A stretch of 64,000 bases of DNA from Georgenia satyanarayanai. GTDB lineage: Bacteria > Actinomycetota > Actinomycetes > Actinomycetales > Actinomycetaceae. Positions 56,139 through 64,000 of this stretch are shown one piece after another (position 1 is the first letter of the stretch; each line of letters opens with the position of its first letter). A program made the translations under genes and the position numbers. The DNA lies in assembly GCF_023715365.1 (NCBI RefSeq), contig NZ_JAMBNZ010000001.1, positions 431,569 to 495,568 of the forward strand, read 5' to 3'. The notes under the pieces are model-generated. The model was not told the origin of the DNA. It searched no databases and was given only the letters and a program-made list of their open reading frames with translations.

Positions 56139-59100
56139 CTAGCCGGCCGGGATCACCTCGATGGCGCTGACCTTCGGCTGGTTGACCGTGGCCGAGAAGT
56201 CGATGTCCAGGTTCCCGTCGGTGACGGTGACCGGGACGTCGACGACGTAGGCCGTCGCCGGTGCCACCTTCGAGTTGAGGTCGAGGTTGACGATCTCCGC
56301 CGGCCCTCCCTCAAGGTTGACGCTGAACACCCGCTTGTTCAGCCCGCCGGCGCCACCACCGGGTGCTCCGTGGTAGATCTCGGCGAAGTGCAGCCGCACG
56401 AGGTACTGGCCGCCGTTGACGCCGATGTCGTACCCGAAGGACCCGAGGTTGTTGGTCGAGCTGCGCTCCGTGAAGTAGAGCGCGTCGTCCGCGGTCCCGG
56501 CGATCGAGGTCACCGACGGGTTGGTGTAGGTCTTCCCGCCGCTGAACATCGTGTCTGCGAGCCACTGCACGCCACCGGTGGTCGTCACCGCACCACCTCC
56601 GGCGTTGATCCGGATCGTCGCCTCGTCCACCTCGGGCAGGGCCACCTCCACCGGGGTGGCGGTCGTGGAGACCGTCCCGGAGATGTCGACGGCCAGCACC
56701 CGGTAGTACCCGGTCGCTGCGGCAGGCGGGTACGCGTCGGTGAACGAGGTCCCGGTGAGGGCGGTCGCCCCGGTCAGGCGGGACCACGGCCCGGACTCGG
56801 ACAGTGCCCGCTCGACGTGGTAGCCGACGACGAGCTTCTCGTCGGTCGCGGTCCAGGACAGCTCGACCGACCCGTCGCCGACCTCCGCCTCCACGCCCAC
56901 GGGAGCGGCCGGGGCCGTCGCCGAGTGCGGGGTGACGGGCAGGACGTTGGTGACGAGGTAGACGTTGTCCTGGAAGTCGCAGTTCGTCGGGCCGGTGCCG
57001 CACTGGTTCGGCGAGGCAATGTAGTCGTGCCCCACGATCCACGCCCCGGCCACCGCGTTGCCGTCCCGGTCGATGACCGGCCACGTCTTGGACGCCATGT
57101 AGTTGGCGTTGTTCGTGGTCTGACCGTTGACGACGATCCCGAAGTTGCCCGACGGGTTGGCACTGAGCTGCGTCGGGCCACCCCCGCCGTTCAGCGGGAG
57201 GATCGACTGCCCGTACGCCGCGGCGTGCGTGGCGGTCGTGCCACCGATGTTGATCGTCTCCGTCTGCCCGCAGCAGCCGTGGAAGGCGGCCAGCTGGCGC
57301 ACGACGACGGGCTTGGCGGGGTCCGCCTTCTTCCACTGGAAGGAGCGCACCTCGTCCCCGTTGAGGGCGGACGTCCGCATCTCGTCACCGTTCTTCAGGT
57401 TGCCGATGTCGGTCGTCCAGCCGTACAGCGCCGAGATCTGGTTGAGCGTGAGCTCACTCCCGCCCTCGGGTGCCGTCATGTACCCGCCACGGACCTGGAT
57501 GGTCGTGATCGGGTTCGTCGGGTCGCTCGAGGTGAGGACCAGCTGTGCGGAACGGATGCCCTTGCTCCCGGAGTTCGCGACGAACGCGACCTCCAGGGGC
57601 AGGGAACCGCCCGGCTCGACGACGAACGGGGTCGTCGGCGCTCCGGTGACGGTGAACTGGGTGGCGTTGCTGCCACCGAGCGAGACGTCCGTGATGCGCA
57701 GGTCCTTGTCACCGGTGTTGGTCACCGTGACGGTGGCCTTGTCGATCACCTTGTGGGCCACCACACCGCTGTTGATGCGGTGGAGGGTGATCCAGTCCTC
57801 GGACATCCCGGGGATCGGCGCACCGCCCTGACGCGTGACCTGCTCGTTGCGGATGGCCATGGTGCCGCCGACGTCGAGGATCTCCAGGGAGATCTCACGG
57901 ACGGTGGTCCGCCCCTCGCTGTCGGTGGCGGTGACCTCCAGGACGTGCTCCCCCAGGCCGAGGGTGAAGGGCTCGGTGTAGTCCACCGGCTCGCCACCGT
58001 CGACCGTGTAGGTGAGCGACGCGAGGGTCGAGGCACCGGGGGCGTCGGCCGAGATCGCGATCTCGACCGGGCCACCGCTGTAGGAGTCGGCAAGTGCGAC
58101 GCCGTTGGCGGTGACGGCGACGGCGGGCTTGAGGAGCGCTGCACCCGTGATGCGGATCCAGTTCACCTTGGTGTTGGTGCCCGAGTTCGTCATCGTGAGC
58201 TTGCCGTCGGTGACGGTGACCGTCCCGCTGCCCGTCGTGAAGGGCGTCGCGCCGGTCGGGGCGAAGCCGTCGACGATCGTGACGCCCTCCACGGTCACGC
58301 CGTGGACGGAGTCGGTGTAGCCGGCGTCCCCGACGGACACCTCGACGCCGTACGTCCCGTTGCCGAGCGCGTACTCCCAGATCCCGTTGGTGTAGGTGGG
58401 CTGGGTGGCGGTGTCGAGGAACGCGAAGGACTTCCGCACGTTCTCCGAGGGGTAGGTGACGCCGACGATCGGGTTGGCGCGGTAGCGCGTGGCCACCGTC
58501 CGGTCCACCGGCTGCCCGTTGGCCGCGTTGAGCCAGCCGTACCCGCGGGTCGCGGAGTACGCCTCACCGGTCTCCACCGTCCACCCGGGGGTGGTCGGTG
58601 CCGTCGCCGGGGCGAAGGCCATCTGCACCGTCTCGGTGGGGGTGGGCTCCTCCCCGCCGAGGCCCTCGCCGTCGATGGTCACCCAGGCGAGCTTGGTGTT
58701 GTGCCCACCGCTGGTGATCGTCAGGCGACCGTCGGTCACCTGAACGGTGCGCACACCGGTCTGGTGCGGGTTGGCGCTGGTCGGGACGAAGCCGGTGATG
58801 ACCGGCTGCCCCTCGGCGAGCACCGTGTGGGTGGAGTCGATGTAGCCCGAGTCACCCACGGCGGCCGCGACCTCGTAGGTGCCGTTGGGCACCTCGTACT
58901 CCCACGTCCCGTCCGTCAGCGACGTCACCTGCTTGTTGTCCAGGATCGTGAAGCTCTGCAGGAGCGGGTCGTTGACGAAGGTGATGCCCGACGTCGGTGC
59001 CGTGCGGTAGCGCATGGTGTCGGAGCGGTCGGTGGGCGTGGTGCCCACCAGCCACCCGAACCCGGCCTCGGCGTCGAACGCGGCGCCCGTGTCCGCCGTC

Positions 59101-62100
59101 CAGCCCGCGGGCGTGGGGGCGGCCACCGTCTGGAAGTTGACCTTGACGGCAGCACCGTCGCTCGGGTCGTCCGGACCCTCGTCGACGTCGAGCGGGACGA
59201 CGTCGACGTAGTTGATCTTCGTGTTCGTGCCACCGACGGCGTCCACGGTGAGGAAACCGTCGTCGACGACGACGTCGGCCGTCGCGGTCGTGTGGCGCGT
59301 ATTGGTCCCCGCCGTGCCGCTCGGGACGAACGGGGCGATGACCCGCTCCCCCTCGAGGTTGATGACGTGGCTCTCGGGGTCGGAGTTGACCGTCGAGTCA
59401 CCGGCGGCCACCGTCACGCGGTAGGTGCCCTCGGGGAGCGCGAGCTCCCAGTAGGCCCGTGCCTTGACACCGTTGAAGGTGGCCGGGATGTCGGCCGCCT
59501 GCATGTGCATCAGCGTGTCGAGGCGCTGGTCGGACTGGGAGGTGTTGCGGTCCCGCCCGTTGCCCGGACCCGTCGTCCCGCCGACGCTGAGGTCGACCGG
59601 GCCGTTGGTGGTGTGGTCCTTCCAGCCGTAGGTGAGCCCGGTGCCCTGGTCGGTACGCGTCCGCGCACCGAAGGACTGGCCGAAGTCACGCAGGTAGCCC
59701 GTGGGCAGGGCAGCCGCCTCGTTGGAGAAGTTGACCTTGATCGCCTCTCCCACCGGCCCCGGCTCGACGGGCGCGTCGCCCGCCGGACGGACCCCGGTGA
59801 CCAGGAAAAGGTAGTCCTGGTAGTCACCGTTGCTGGCGTCCTCGAAGGCCACAATGTAGGCATTGCGGATGAGCGTGCCCTGGCGGTTCTTCGCCGGGTA
59901 GATGCGCGCCCGGTGGGCGTCCGCGGCCGGCGAGTTGAGCCGGTCCTCGGTGTAACCGAAGCGGTCGAACTTGTCGGAGCGGTAGAAGAAGCCGAACTCC
60001 GCGGTCCCCGGGTCGAAGCTCGTCGAGCCACCCGCCGTGATGGGCGGGAGGAGCGACTGGTACCCGGAGGTGTCGATCTGCGCGATGGCGTTCCGCTGAG
60101 ACGCGGCGCCGTCGCCCGTGTACCAGCCGAAGGGCAGGTGCTCCTTCGGTGCGTAGTGAGCGAGCGGCAGCATGTTGACCGGGGCGGTGCCGGCCTTGAC
60201 GAACAGCGGCTCGAGCACCTCCTCGCCCTTGGCGGCGGGGTTCATGCCCCCGGCGAGGTTGGTCCAGCCGACGTTCACCTTGTACCCGAGGGTGCCGAGG
60301 ACGTCCTGGAGCGTGGGCTCCTTGCTGCCCTCGATGCCCGCCATCGCCAGACCGAACAGTCCGACGTCGATCGTCTGGTCCCCGGCGGTGACGCGCAGGA
60401 CCGCGGACCGCTGGCCGACCGTGGAGCCGGGCTTGAACGCCACCGTGAGGGTGGTGCTCTGTCCGGCGGCCAGCGTCGTGGCGCCGCCCGTGACCGTGAA
60501 CTCACCGGGGTTGGACCCGAGGAGCGTCCGGCCCAGGGTGACCGACTCCGTGGACTCGTTCGTCACGGTGAGGGACTTGCCCGGCGCGGTGGTGTTGATG
60601 ACCGTCGAGAAGACGAGCTCGTCGGCCGAGACCGCCATGCTCGGGGCCTGCTGGTCGGCCGGCACCCGCAGGAGGTACAGCTTCTGGTTGCTCCCGCCAC
60701 GGTTGTACTGGTTGACGTACAGGTTGCCCGTGCTCGGGTCCTCGACGACCTCGAGCGGGTCGTCGAAGCCGTCCACGCCCGTCATCGTCGAGTTGGGCAC
60801 GCCGGTCAGACCCGTGGAGGTCTGCTCGCCGAGCACCTTGCCGGTCTGAGAGTCGACCTGGAGGAACAGCAGGTCGTTGTTGTTGGAGAACCGGGTGACG
60901 AGCAGGCGGCCCTTGAGCTGGCCACCGAAGGTCTCCGAGGTGTACTCCAGGGCGCCGTTCGGGGACTTGTTGAAGCCCAGGTCCCACTCGACACCGCGGT
61001 AGTTCGGGTCAGGGAGCTGGCCCGAGGGGTACTTCGTGCCGCCCTGGCCGGCCGCCGTGGGCGGGTTGGCCGGGTCGTTGCCCTCGTGCAGCACCCACTC
61101 GCACCGCTCGGGGTTCGGGTGGCCGTAGTAGCCGCCCTCCTCCACGCGGTACAGGTGGTCACGCTGCGTCGGGTGGTTGCTGATCGCCGGCACGTTGCCG
61201 CCCGTGTAGGGCTTACCGTCGATGCGGTGGTCCGTGCAGGCCGCCGTGGCGTCCTTGTTGTTGACCGAGGAGAAACCGGGGATGCCCGCGGCCGCCTTGC
61301 GGGTGAAGGTGCCGTCCGCGTTGACCGTGACGCCGGGGCTGTTGGCCCCGCCGGCCGTGCCGTTGGTGGGCACGTACAGGTGGCCGTTGGAGTGCCACAC
61401 GAGGTCGTAGGCGTTGCGGATACCGGTGGCGTAGATCTTCAGCGGCGCGTCCTTCTTGAACGGGTCGTAGGTGCCACCCTCCGCGGTCTTGACGTCGATC
61501 GGGCCGTTCCCGTTGATCGCTGCCGCGATCTGCGGGTGGTTCTGGTCCCACACGAGGGTCGCAGCGGTGAGGAGGGTCTCCCCACGCTGGCCCCACGAGT
61601 TGTCGAGGTCACCGGCCGCCTGGTTGGAGCCCTGGAGGACGTAGAGACGGCCGTCGGGCCCGTAGGCGAGGGAGTTCGTCAGGTGGTCGGACTGCGAACG
61701 CGGCAGGTTGTCGAAGATCTCGACCTCGTTCTGCAGGTTCTCCCCGCTGAGCAGGCTGATCCCGCTGACCCACTTGTTCGTCTCGTTGCTGACGTTCGGG
61801 CTGGTCTTGGTGACCCACAGGCGCAGGTCGTCCGCCGTCGAGTTGCGGTCGAAGACGAGACCGATCATCGCGAAGCCCTGGTAGCCCAGGTTCTCCATGT
61901 TGGACAGGGTGCCGTCCTCGTTCACGGTGAACCGGAACAGGCCCTGGCCGATGGTGGTGCCGTACATCTTGCCGTCCGGCCCGAAGGCGAAGGACGACCA
62001 GTACTTGCCCGCTCCGATGGGCAGCTCGACCTTCTGGAAGTTGATGTTCGTCAGCGGCGTGAACTCGTCACCACCACCGACGACCTCCCCGTCACCGGTG

Positions 62101-64000
62101 GTGAACACCGAGGAGAAGGGGACGAAGGCAGCACCGAAGTTGTCCTTGACGTTGCTCGTCACGACGAACCGGTAGGCCGTGTTGGCCTTGAGGACACCGG
62201 TCGGGTCGAGGGAGATGACGTCGTTGCCGCCGGAGGTCCCGACGGTCACCGGGACGGGCGTGCCCGAGGGCAGCTCGACGAGGTGGACGTTGCCCTGGAG
62301 CGTCGTCGGGTCGACACCGACGCCCGCGTAGGGGATGCGGATCGTCGAGGAGACGCCGTCCGTGACGTCGTGGTCGAAGCCACGGTTGTTAGGTCGCACG
62401 GTGTCCACGTGCGGGGCGAACGGCACACCGGTGACCTCGAGGTAGGCGAGCTTGGTGTTCGTCCCACCCTCGGGGCTGATGGTGAGCCGGCCGTCCCAGA
62501 CACCCACGGTCACGGTCGCGACGTGGTACTCCGCGGCGGCCGAGCCCACGAAGGACTCGATGCCGACGGCGGACTCGACGTTGACGACGTAGTTCGAGTC
62601 GTAGCCGTTGGTGCCGCCACCCTCGTCACCGACAGCGACGGTGACCTCGTAGAGGCCGTCCGGCACCGCCAGCTCCCACGTGCCCTCCGTGTCGACACCG
62701 TTGGTGCCGACGACGTCGCCGTACTGCATGTGGATGATCGAGTCGAGCCGCGGGTCGATGCCCGCTCGAGCCCGGTCCCGGGCGTTGCCGACGAGGCTGA
62801 TGGGGTTGCCGTCCGCCGTCGTCCAGCCGTAGACGAGACCCGAGCCCTGACCGGCGCCGGTGCGGGCGCCGAACGCCTCACCGAAGTCGCGCAGGTAGCC
62901 GGAAGCGACCGGGTCGGTCGCCGTCGTGAAGTCGACCTTCACGTCGAGGTCGTTGACGGGGCGAGGAACCGCGTAGGCCTCGACCGACGTCTCGGACTCG
63001 TTGCCGGCCGCGTCGACGGCGGTGACGGCGTAGAAGTACGTCGTCCCGTTCGTCACGGCGGCGTCGGTGTAGCTGAGCGCGGAGACGGGCTGCGCAGTCA
63101 GGGGCTCCTGGTCCTTCGCACCGCCACGCTCGAGGCCACGGCGCACGACGTAGCCGACCACGTCCTCGGACTCACTGGCTTCCCAGGTGAGCTCGACGAC
63201 GCCGTCCGCGGCCTCGGCCGTGAGAGCGGCCGGAGCCGACGGGGCCTCCGTGTCGGGTGCCGCGAGGATCGTGGCAGTCGTCTCGTTCGAGAGCGTCGAC
63301 AGGCGGCCCAGACCATCGACGGCGGTGACCGCGTAGTAGTAGGTCACCCCCGGCTCGGCGGTCTCGTCCACGAAGCTCGTCCCCATGACCGCGGTGGCCC
63401 CGGAGATCGGAGCTCCGTCGGTCGTGACGCCGGCCTCGGTACCGCGGTACACGTAGTAACCGACGACCGAGGTGGTGGCGCTCGCCGTCCACGTGACGCC
63501 GATGGTCTCGGCACCAGCCGAGGCCGCGACGTCGGTGGCCGGGAGGATCTGCTCGATCGTCACCTCGACCTCGTTGGAGGCCACGGACTCGTTGCCCGCG
63601 GCGTCGACGGCAGTGACGACGTAGTAGTACGTCTGTCCCGGGTCGACGTTCGGGTCGAAGAAGGACGTGTCGCCGAGGAGAGTCGCACCGGAGTACGGCA
63701 CGCCCTCGGTGACGACGTCCGCCTCGAGGGAGCGGTAGACGCGGTAGCCCACCGTGTCCTGCGAGACGCTGGCCTGCCAGCCGAGCAGGACCGTGTCGGT
63801 CGCCGTCGCGGTGAGCACCGTCGGCGCGACCGGAGCGGTCACGTCCTGGGCACCGGTCCGCTCGTAGCTGACCGTGACGCGGGCTGCGCCGGTGGCCTCG
63901 TAGTACTCGACGACGACCTCGTGGGATCCCCCATCGAGCTCAGCCTGACCGGTCTGCAGAACCGACCAAGAACTGGCACGCCACTTGTCAACAACGAGCT
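56139..64000 (-). CDS. Giant secreted multi-domain carbohydrate-binding protein (5' end outside window)
   Basis: The frame stays open to the right edge, so at least 2,619 residues are visible and the start lies beyond 64000; the GTG at 63842 is internal. From N to C, with approximate positions: the end of a PA14 domain (LDGGSHEVVVEYYEATGAAR, 64000-63850); three FN3 domains (63840-62960); malectin-like domain (62950-62430); Big_5 Ig-like domain (62420-62090); a sorbosone-dehydrogenase-like beta-propeller (FAFGPDGKMYGTTIGQGLF, 62070-60650); ASH domain 1 with an associated module (60640-59780); three malectin-like domains (59740-58150); Ig-like domain (58140-57880); ASH domain 2 with its module (57860-56930); FN3 (56910-56650); and a last malectin domain. 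No anchor follows. It is probably a secreted glycan-binding or degrading protein. Confidence 0.85.
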   Translation of the reverse strand, partial: LVVDKWRASSWSVLQTGQAELDGGSHEVVVEYYEATGAARVTVSYERTGAQDVTAPVAPTVLTATATDTVLLGWQASVSQDTVGYRVYRSLEADVVTEGVPYSGATLLGDTSFFDPNVDPGQTYYYVVTAVDAAGNESVASNEVEVTIEQILPATDVAASAGAETIGVTWTASATTSVVGYYVYRGTEAGVTTDGAPISGATAVMGTSFVDETAEPGVTYYYAVTAVDGLGRLSTLSNETTATILAAPDTEAPSAPAALTAEAADGVVELTWEASESEDVVGYVVRRGLERGGAKDQEPLTAQPVSALSYTDAAVTNGTTYFYAVTAVDAAGNESETSVEAYAVPRPVNDLDVKVDFTTATDPVASGYLRDFGEAFGARTGAGQGSGLVYGWTTADGNPISLVGNARDRARAGIDPRLDSIIHMQYGDVVGTNGVDTEGTWELAVPDGLYEVTVAVGDEGGGTNGYDSNYVVNVESAVGIESFVGSAAAEYHVATVTVGVWDGRLTISPEGGTNTKLAYLEVTGVPFAPHVDTVRPNNRGFDHDVTDGVSSTIRIPYAGVGVDPTTLQGNVHLVELPSGTPVPVTVGTSGGNDVISLDPTGVLKANTAYRFVVTSNVKDNFGAAFVPFSSVFTTGDGEVVGGGDEFTPLTNINFQKVELPIGAGKYWSSFAFGPDGKMYGTTIGQGLFRFTVNEDGTLSNMENLGYQGFAMIGLVFDRNSTADDLRLWVTKTSPNVSNETNKWVSGISLLSGENLQNEVEIFDNLPRSQSDHLTNSLAYGPDGRLYVLQGSNQAAGDLDNSWGQRGETLLTAATLVWDQNHPQIAAAINGNGPIDVKTAEGGTYDPFKKDAPLKIYATGIRNAYDLVWHSNGHLYVPTNGTAGGANSPGVTVNADGTFTRKAAAGIPGFSSVNNKDATAACTDHRIDGKPYTGGNVPAISNHPTQRDHLYRVEEGGYYGHPNPERCEWVLHEGNDPANPPTAAGQGGTKYPSGQLPDPNYRGVEWDLGFNKSPNGALEYTSETFGGQLKGRLLVTRFSNNNDLLFLQVDSQTGKVLGEQTSTGLTGVPNSTMTGVDGFDDPLEVVEDPSTGNLYVNQYNRGGSNQKLYLLRVPADQQAPSMAVSADELVFSTVINTTAPGKSLTVTNESTESVTLGRTLLGSNPGEFTVTGGATTLAAGQSTTLTVAFKPGSTVGQRSAVLRVTAGDQTIDVGLFGLAMAGIEGSKEPTLQDVLGTLGYKVNVGWTNLAGGMNPAAKGEEVLEPLFVKAGTAPVNMLPLAHYAPKEHLPFGWYTGDGAASQRNAIAQIDTSGYQSLLPPITAGGSTSFDPGTAEFGFFYRSDKFDRFGYTEDRLNSPAADAHRARIYPAKNRQGTLIRNAYIVAFEDASNGDYQDYLFLVTGVRPAGDAPVEPGPVGEAIKVNFSNEAAALPTGYLRDFGQSFGARTRTDQGTGLTYGWKDHTTNGPVDLSVGGTTGPGNGRDRNTSQSDQRLDTLMHMQAADIPATFNGVKARAYWELALPEGTYRVTVAAGDSTVNSDPESHVINLEGERVIAPFVPSGTAGTNTRHTTATADVVVDDGFLTVDAVGGTNTKINYVDVVPLDVDEGPDDPSDGAAVKVNFQTVAAPTPAGWTADTGAAFDAEAGFGWLVGTTPTDRSDTMRYRTAPTSGITFVNDPLLQSFTILDNKQVTSLTDGTWEYEVPNGTYEVAAAVGDSGYIDSTHTVLAEGQPVITGFVPTSANPHQTGVRTVQVTDGRLTITSGGHNTKLAWVTIDGEGLGGEEPTPTETVQMAFAPATAPTTPGWTVETGEAYSATRGYGWLNAANGQPVDRTVATRYRANPIVGVTYPSENVRKSFAFLDTATQPTYTNGIWEYALGNGTYGVEVSVGDAGYTDSVHGVTVEGVTIVDGFAPTGATPFTTGSGTVTVTDGKLTMTNSGTNTKVNWIRITGAALLKPAVAVTANGVALADSYSGGPVEIAISADAPGASTLASLTYTVDGGEPVDYTEPFTLGLGEHVLEVTATDSEGRTTVREISLEILDVGGTMAIRNEQVTRQGGAPIPGMSEDWITLHRINSGVVAHKVIDKATVTVTNTGDKDLRITDVSLGGSNATQFTVTGAPTTPFVVEPGGSLPLEVAFVANSGSKGIRSAQLVLTSSDPTNPITTIQVRGGYMTAPEGGSELTLNQISALYGWTTDIGNLKNGDEMRTSALNGDEVRSFQWKKADPAKPVVVRQLAAFHGCCGQTETINIGGTTATHAAAYGQSILPLNGGGGPTQLSANPSGNFGIVVNGQTTNNANYMASKTWPVIDRDGNAVAGAWIVGHDYIASPNQCGTGPTNCDFQDNVYLVTNVLPVTPHSATAPAAPVGVEAEVGDGSVELSWTATDEKLVVGYHVERALSESGPWSRLTGATALTGTSFTDAYPPAAATGYYRVLAVDISGTVSTTATPVEVALPEVDEATIRINAGGGAVTTTGGVQWLADTMFSGGKTYTNPSVTSIAGTADDALYFTERSSTNNLGSFGYDIGVNGGQYLVRLHFAEIYHGAPGGGAGGLNKRVFSVNLEGGPAEIVNLDLNSKVAPATAYVVDVPVTVTDGNLDIDFSATVNQPKVSAIEVIPAG

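Noticed and set aside
63842..63842. GTG at 63842 as the start of the giant secreted protein
   Set aside because: The frame continues upstream to the window edge and encodes the recognisable end of a PA14 domain, and there is no signal peptide after this GTG.
56139..64000. Repeats in the giant gene as a CRISPR or tandem DNA array
   Set aside because: The similarity is at protein level between diverged malectin, FN3 and ASH domains; no regular identical DNA repeats with spacers are present.

Overview
The window is very GC-rich, with coding sequence almost throughout and strongly GC-biased third codon positions. It carries many GTG/TTG starts, stop/start overlaps (ATGA, GTGA), lipobox lipoproteins, LPXTG-type anchors, a class C sortase and perfect GC-rich hairpins at gene ends. 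This points to a Gram-positive high-GC actinomycete; Micrococcales (for example Bogoriellaceae or Cellulomonadaceae) is my inference, not a proven placement. No rRNA, tRNA, CRISPR array or complete insertion sequence was seen.

Layout. 0-9 kb: the end of an unknown gene, a nitrilase-family amidase, a SOD-like lipoprotein, the metNIQ methionine transporter, an ABC-ATPase remnant, a large unknown membrane protein and an aminotransferase. 9-11.7 kb: an island of lower GC by eye, with a SIR2-domain protein, a previously unlisted 56-residue protein and a broken response regulator. 11.7-19.6 kb: a secreted GH84 hexosaminidase, a quinone-oxidoreductase-like MDR, a DUF421 protein with an apparent frameshift, and a GH15 glucoamylase followed by glucose dehydrogenase.

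19.9-29.5 kb: a nine-gene minus-strand operon. It starts with its own LacI repressor and encodes a ribose-type ABC importer, a DUF6786-like protein, a phosphotriesterase-family hydrolase, an M28 peptidase, a ThuA-like protein and a ribokinase. Its promoter has a clear -35/-10 pair flanked by two copies of the same operator sequence.

29.8-40.6 kb: a ten-gene minus-strand operon under a divergent FCD-type regulator. It encodes a PuuE-like deacetylase/allantoinase, a complete ECF transporter (S, T, A, A'), an SDR epimerase/dehydrogenase, a cytoplasmic BNR (sialidase-fold) protein and two tandem KDPG-aldolase/KDG-kinase pairs. ECF transporters are known mainly for vitamins and metals. One welded to a sugar-acid Entner-Doudoroff branch is the strongest candidate here for an undescribed pathway.

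40.7-47 kb: a ZIP-like transporter, small lipoproteins, a 27-residue membrane peptide with DUF6766, a VOC protein, a zinc alcohol dehydrogenase and a MalY/PatB lyase. 47-51.7 kb: a sortase-assembled pilus locus (adhesin, backbone pilin, sortase) in which both substrates end in LPxLG rather than LPxTG. 52-55.7 kb: a HAD phosphatase, a nucleotide-sugar dehydrogenase, and a patch of duplicated and decayed fragments with small paralogous proteins. 56.1 kb to the right edge: one giant secreted protein (PA14, FN3, malectin, propeller and ASH modules) whose start lies beyond the window.
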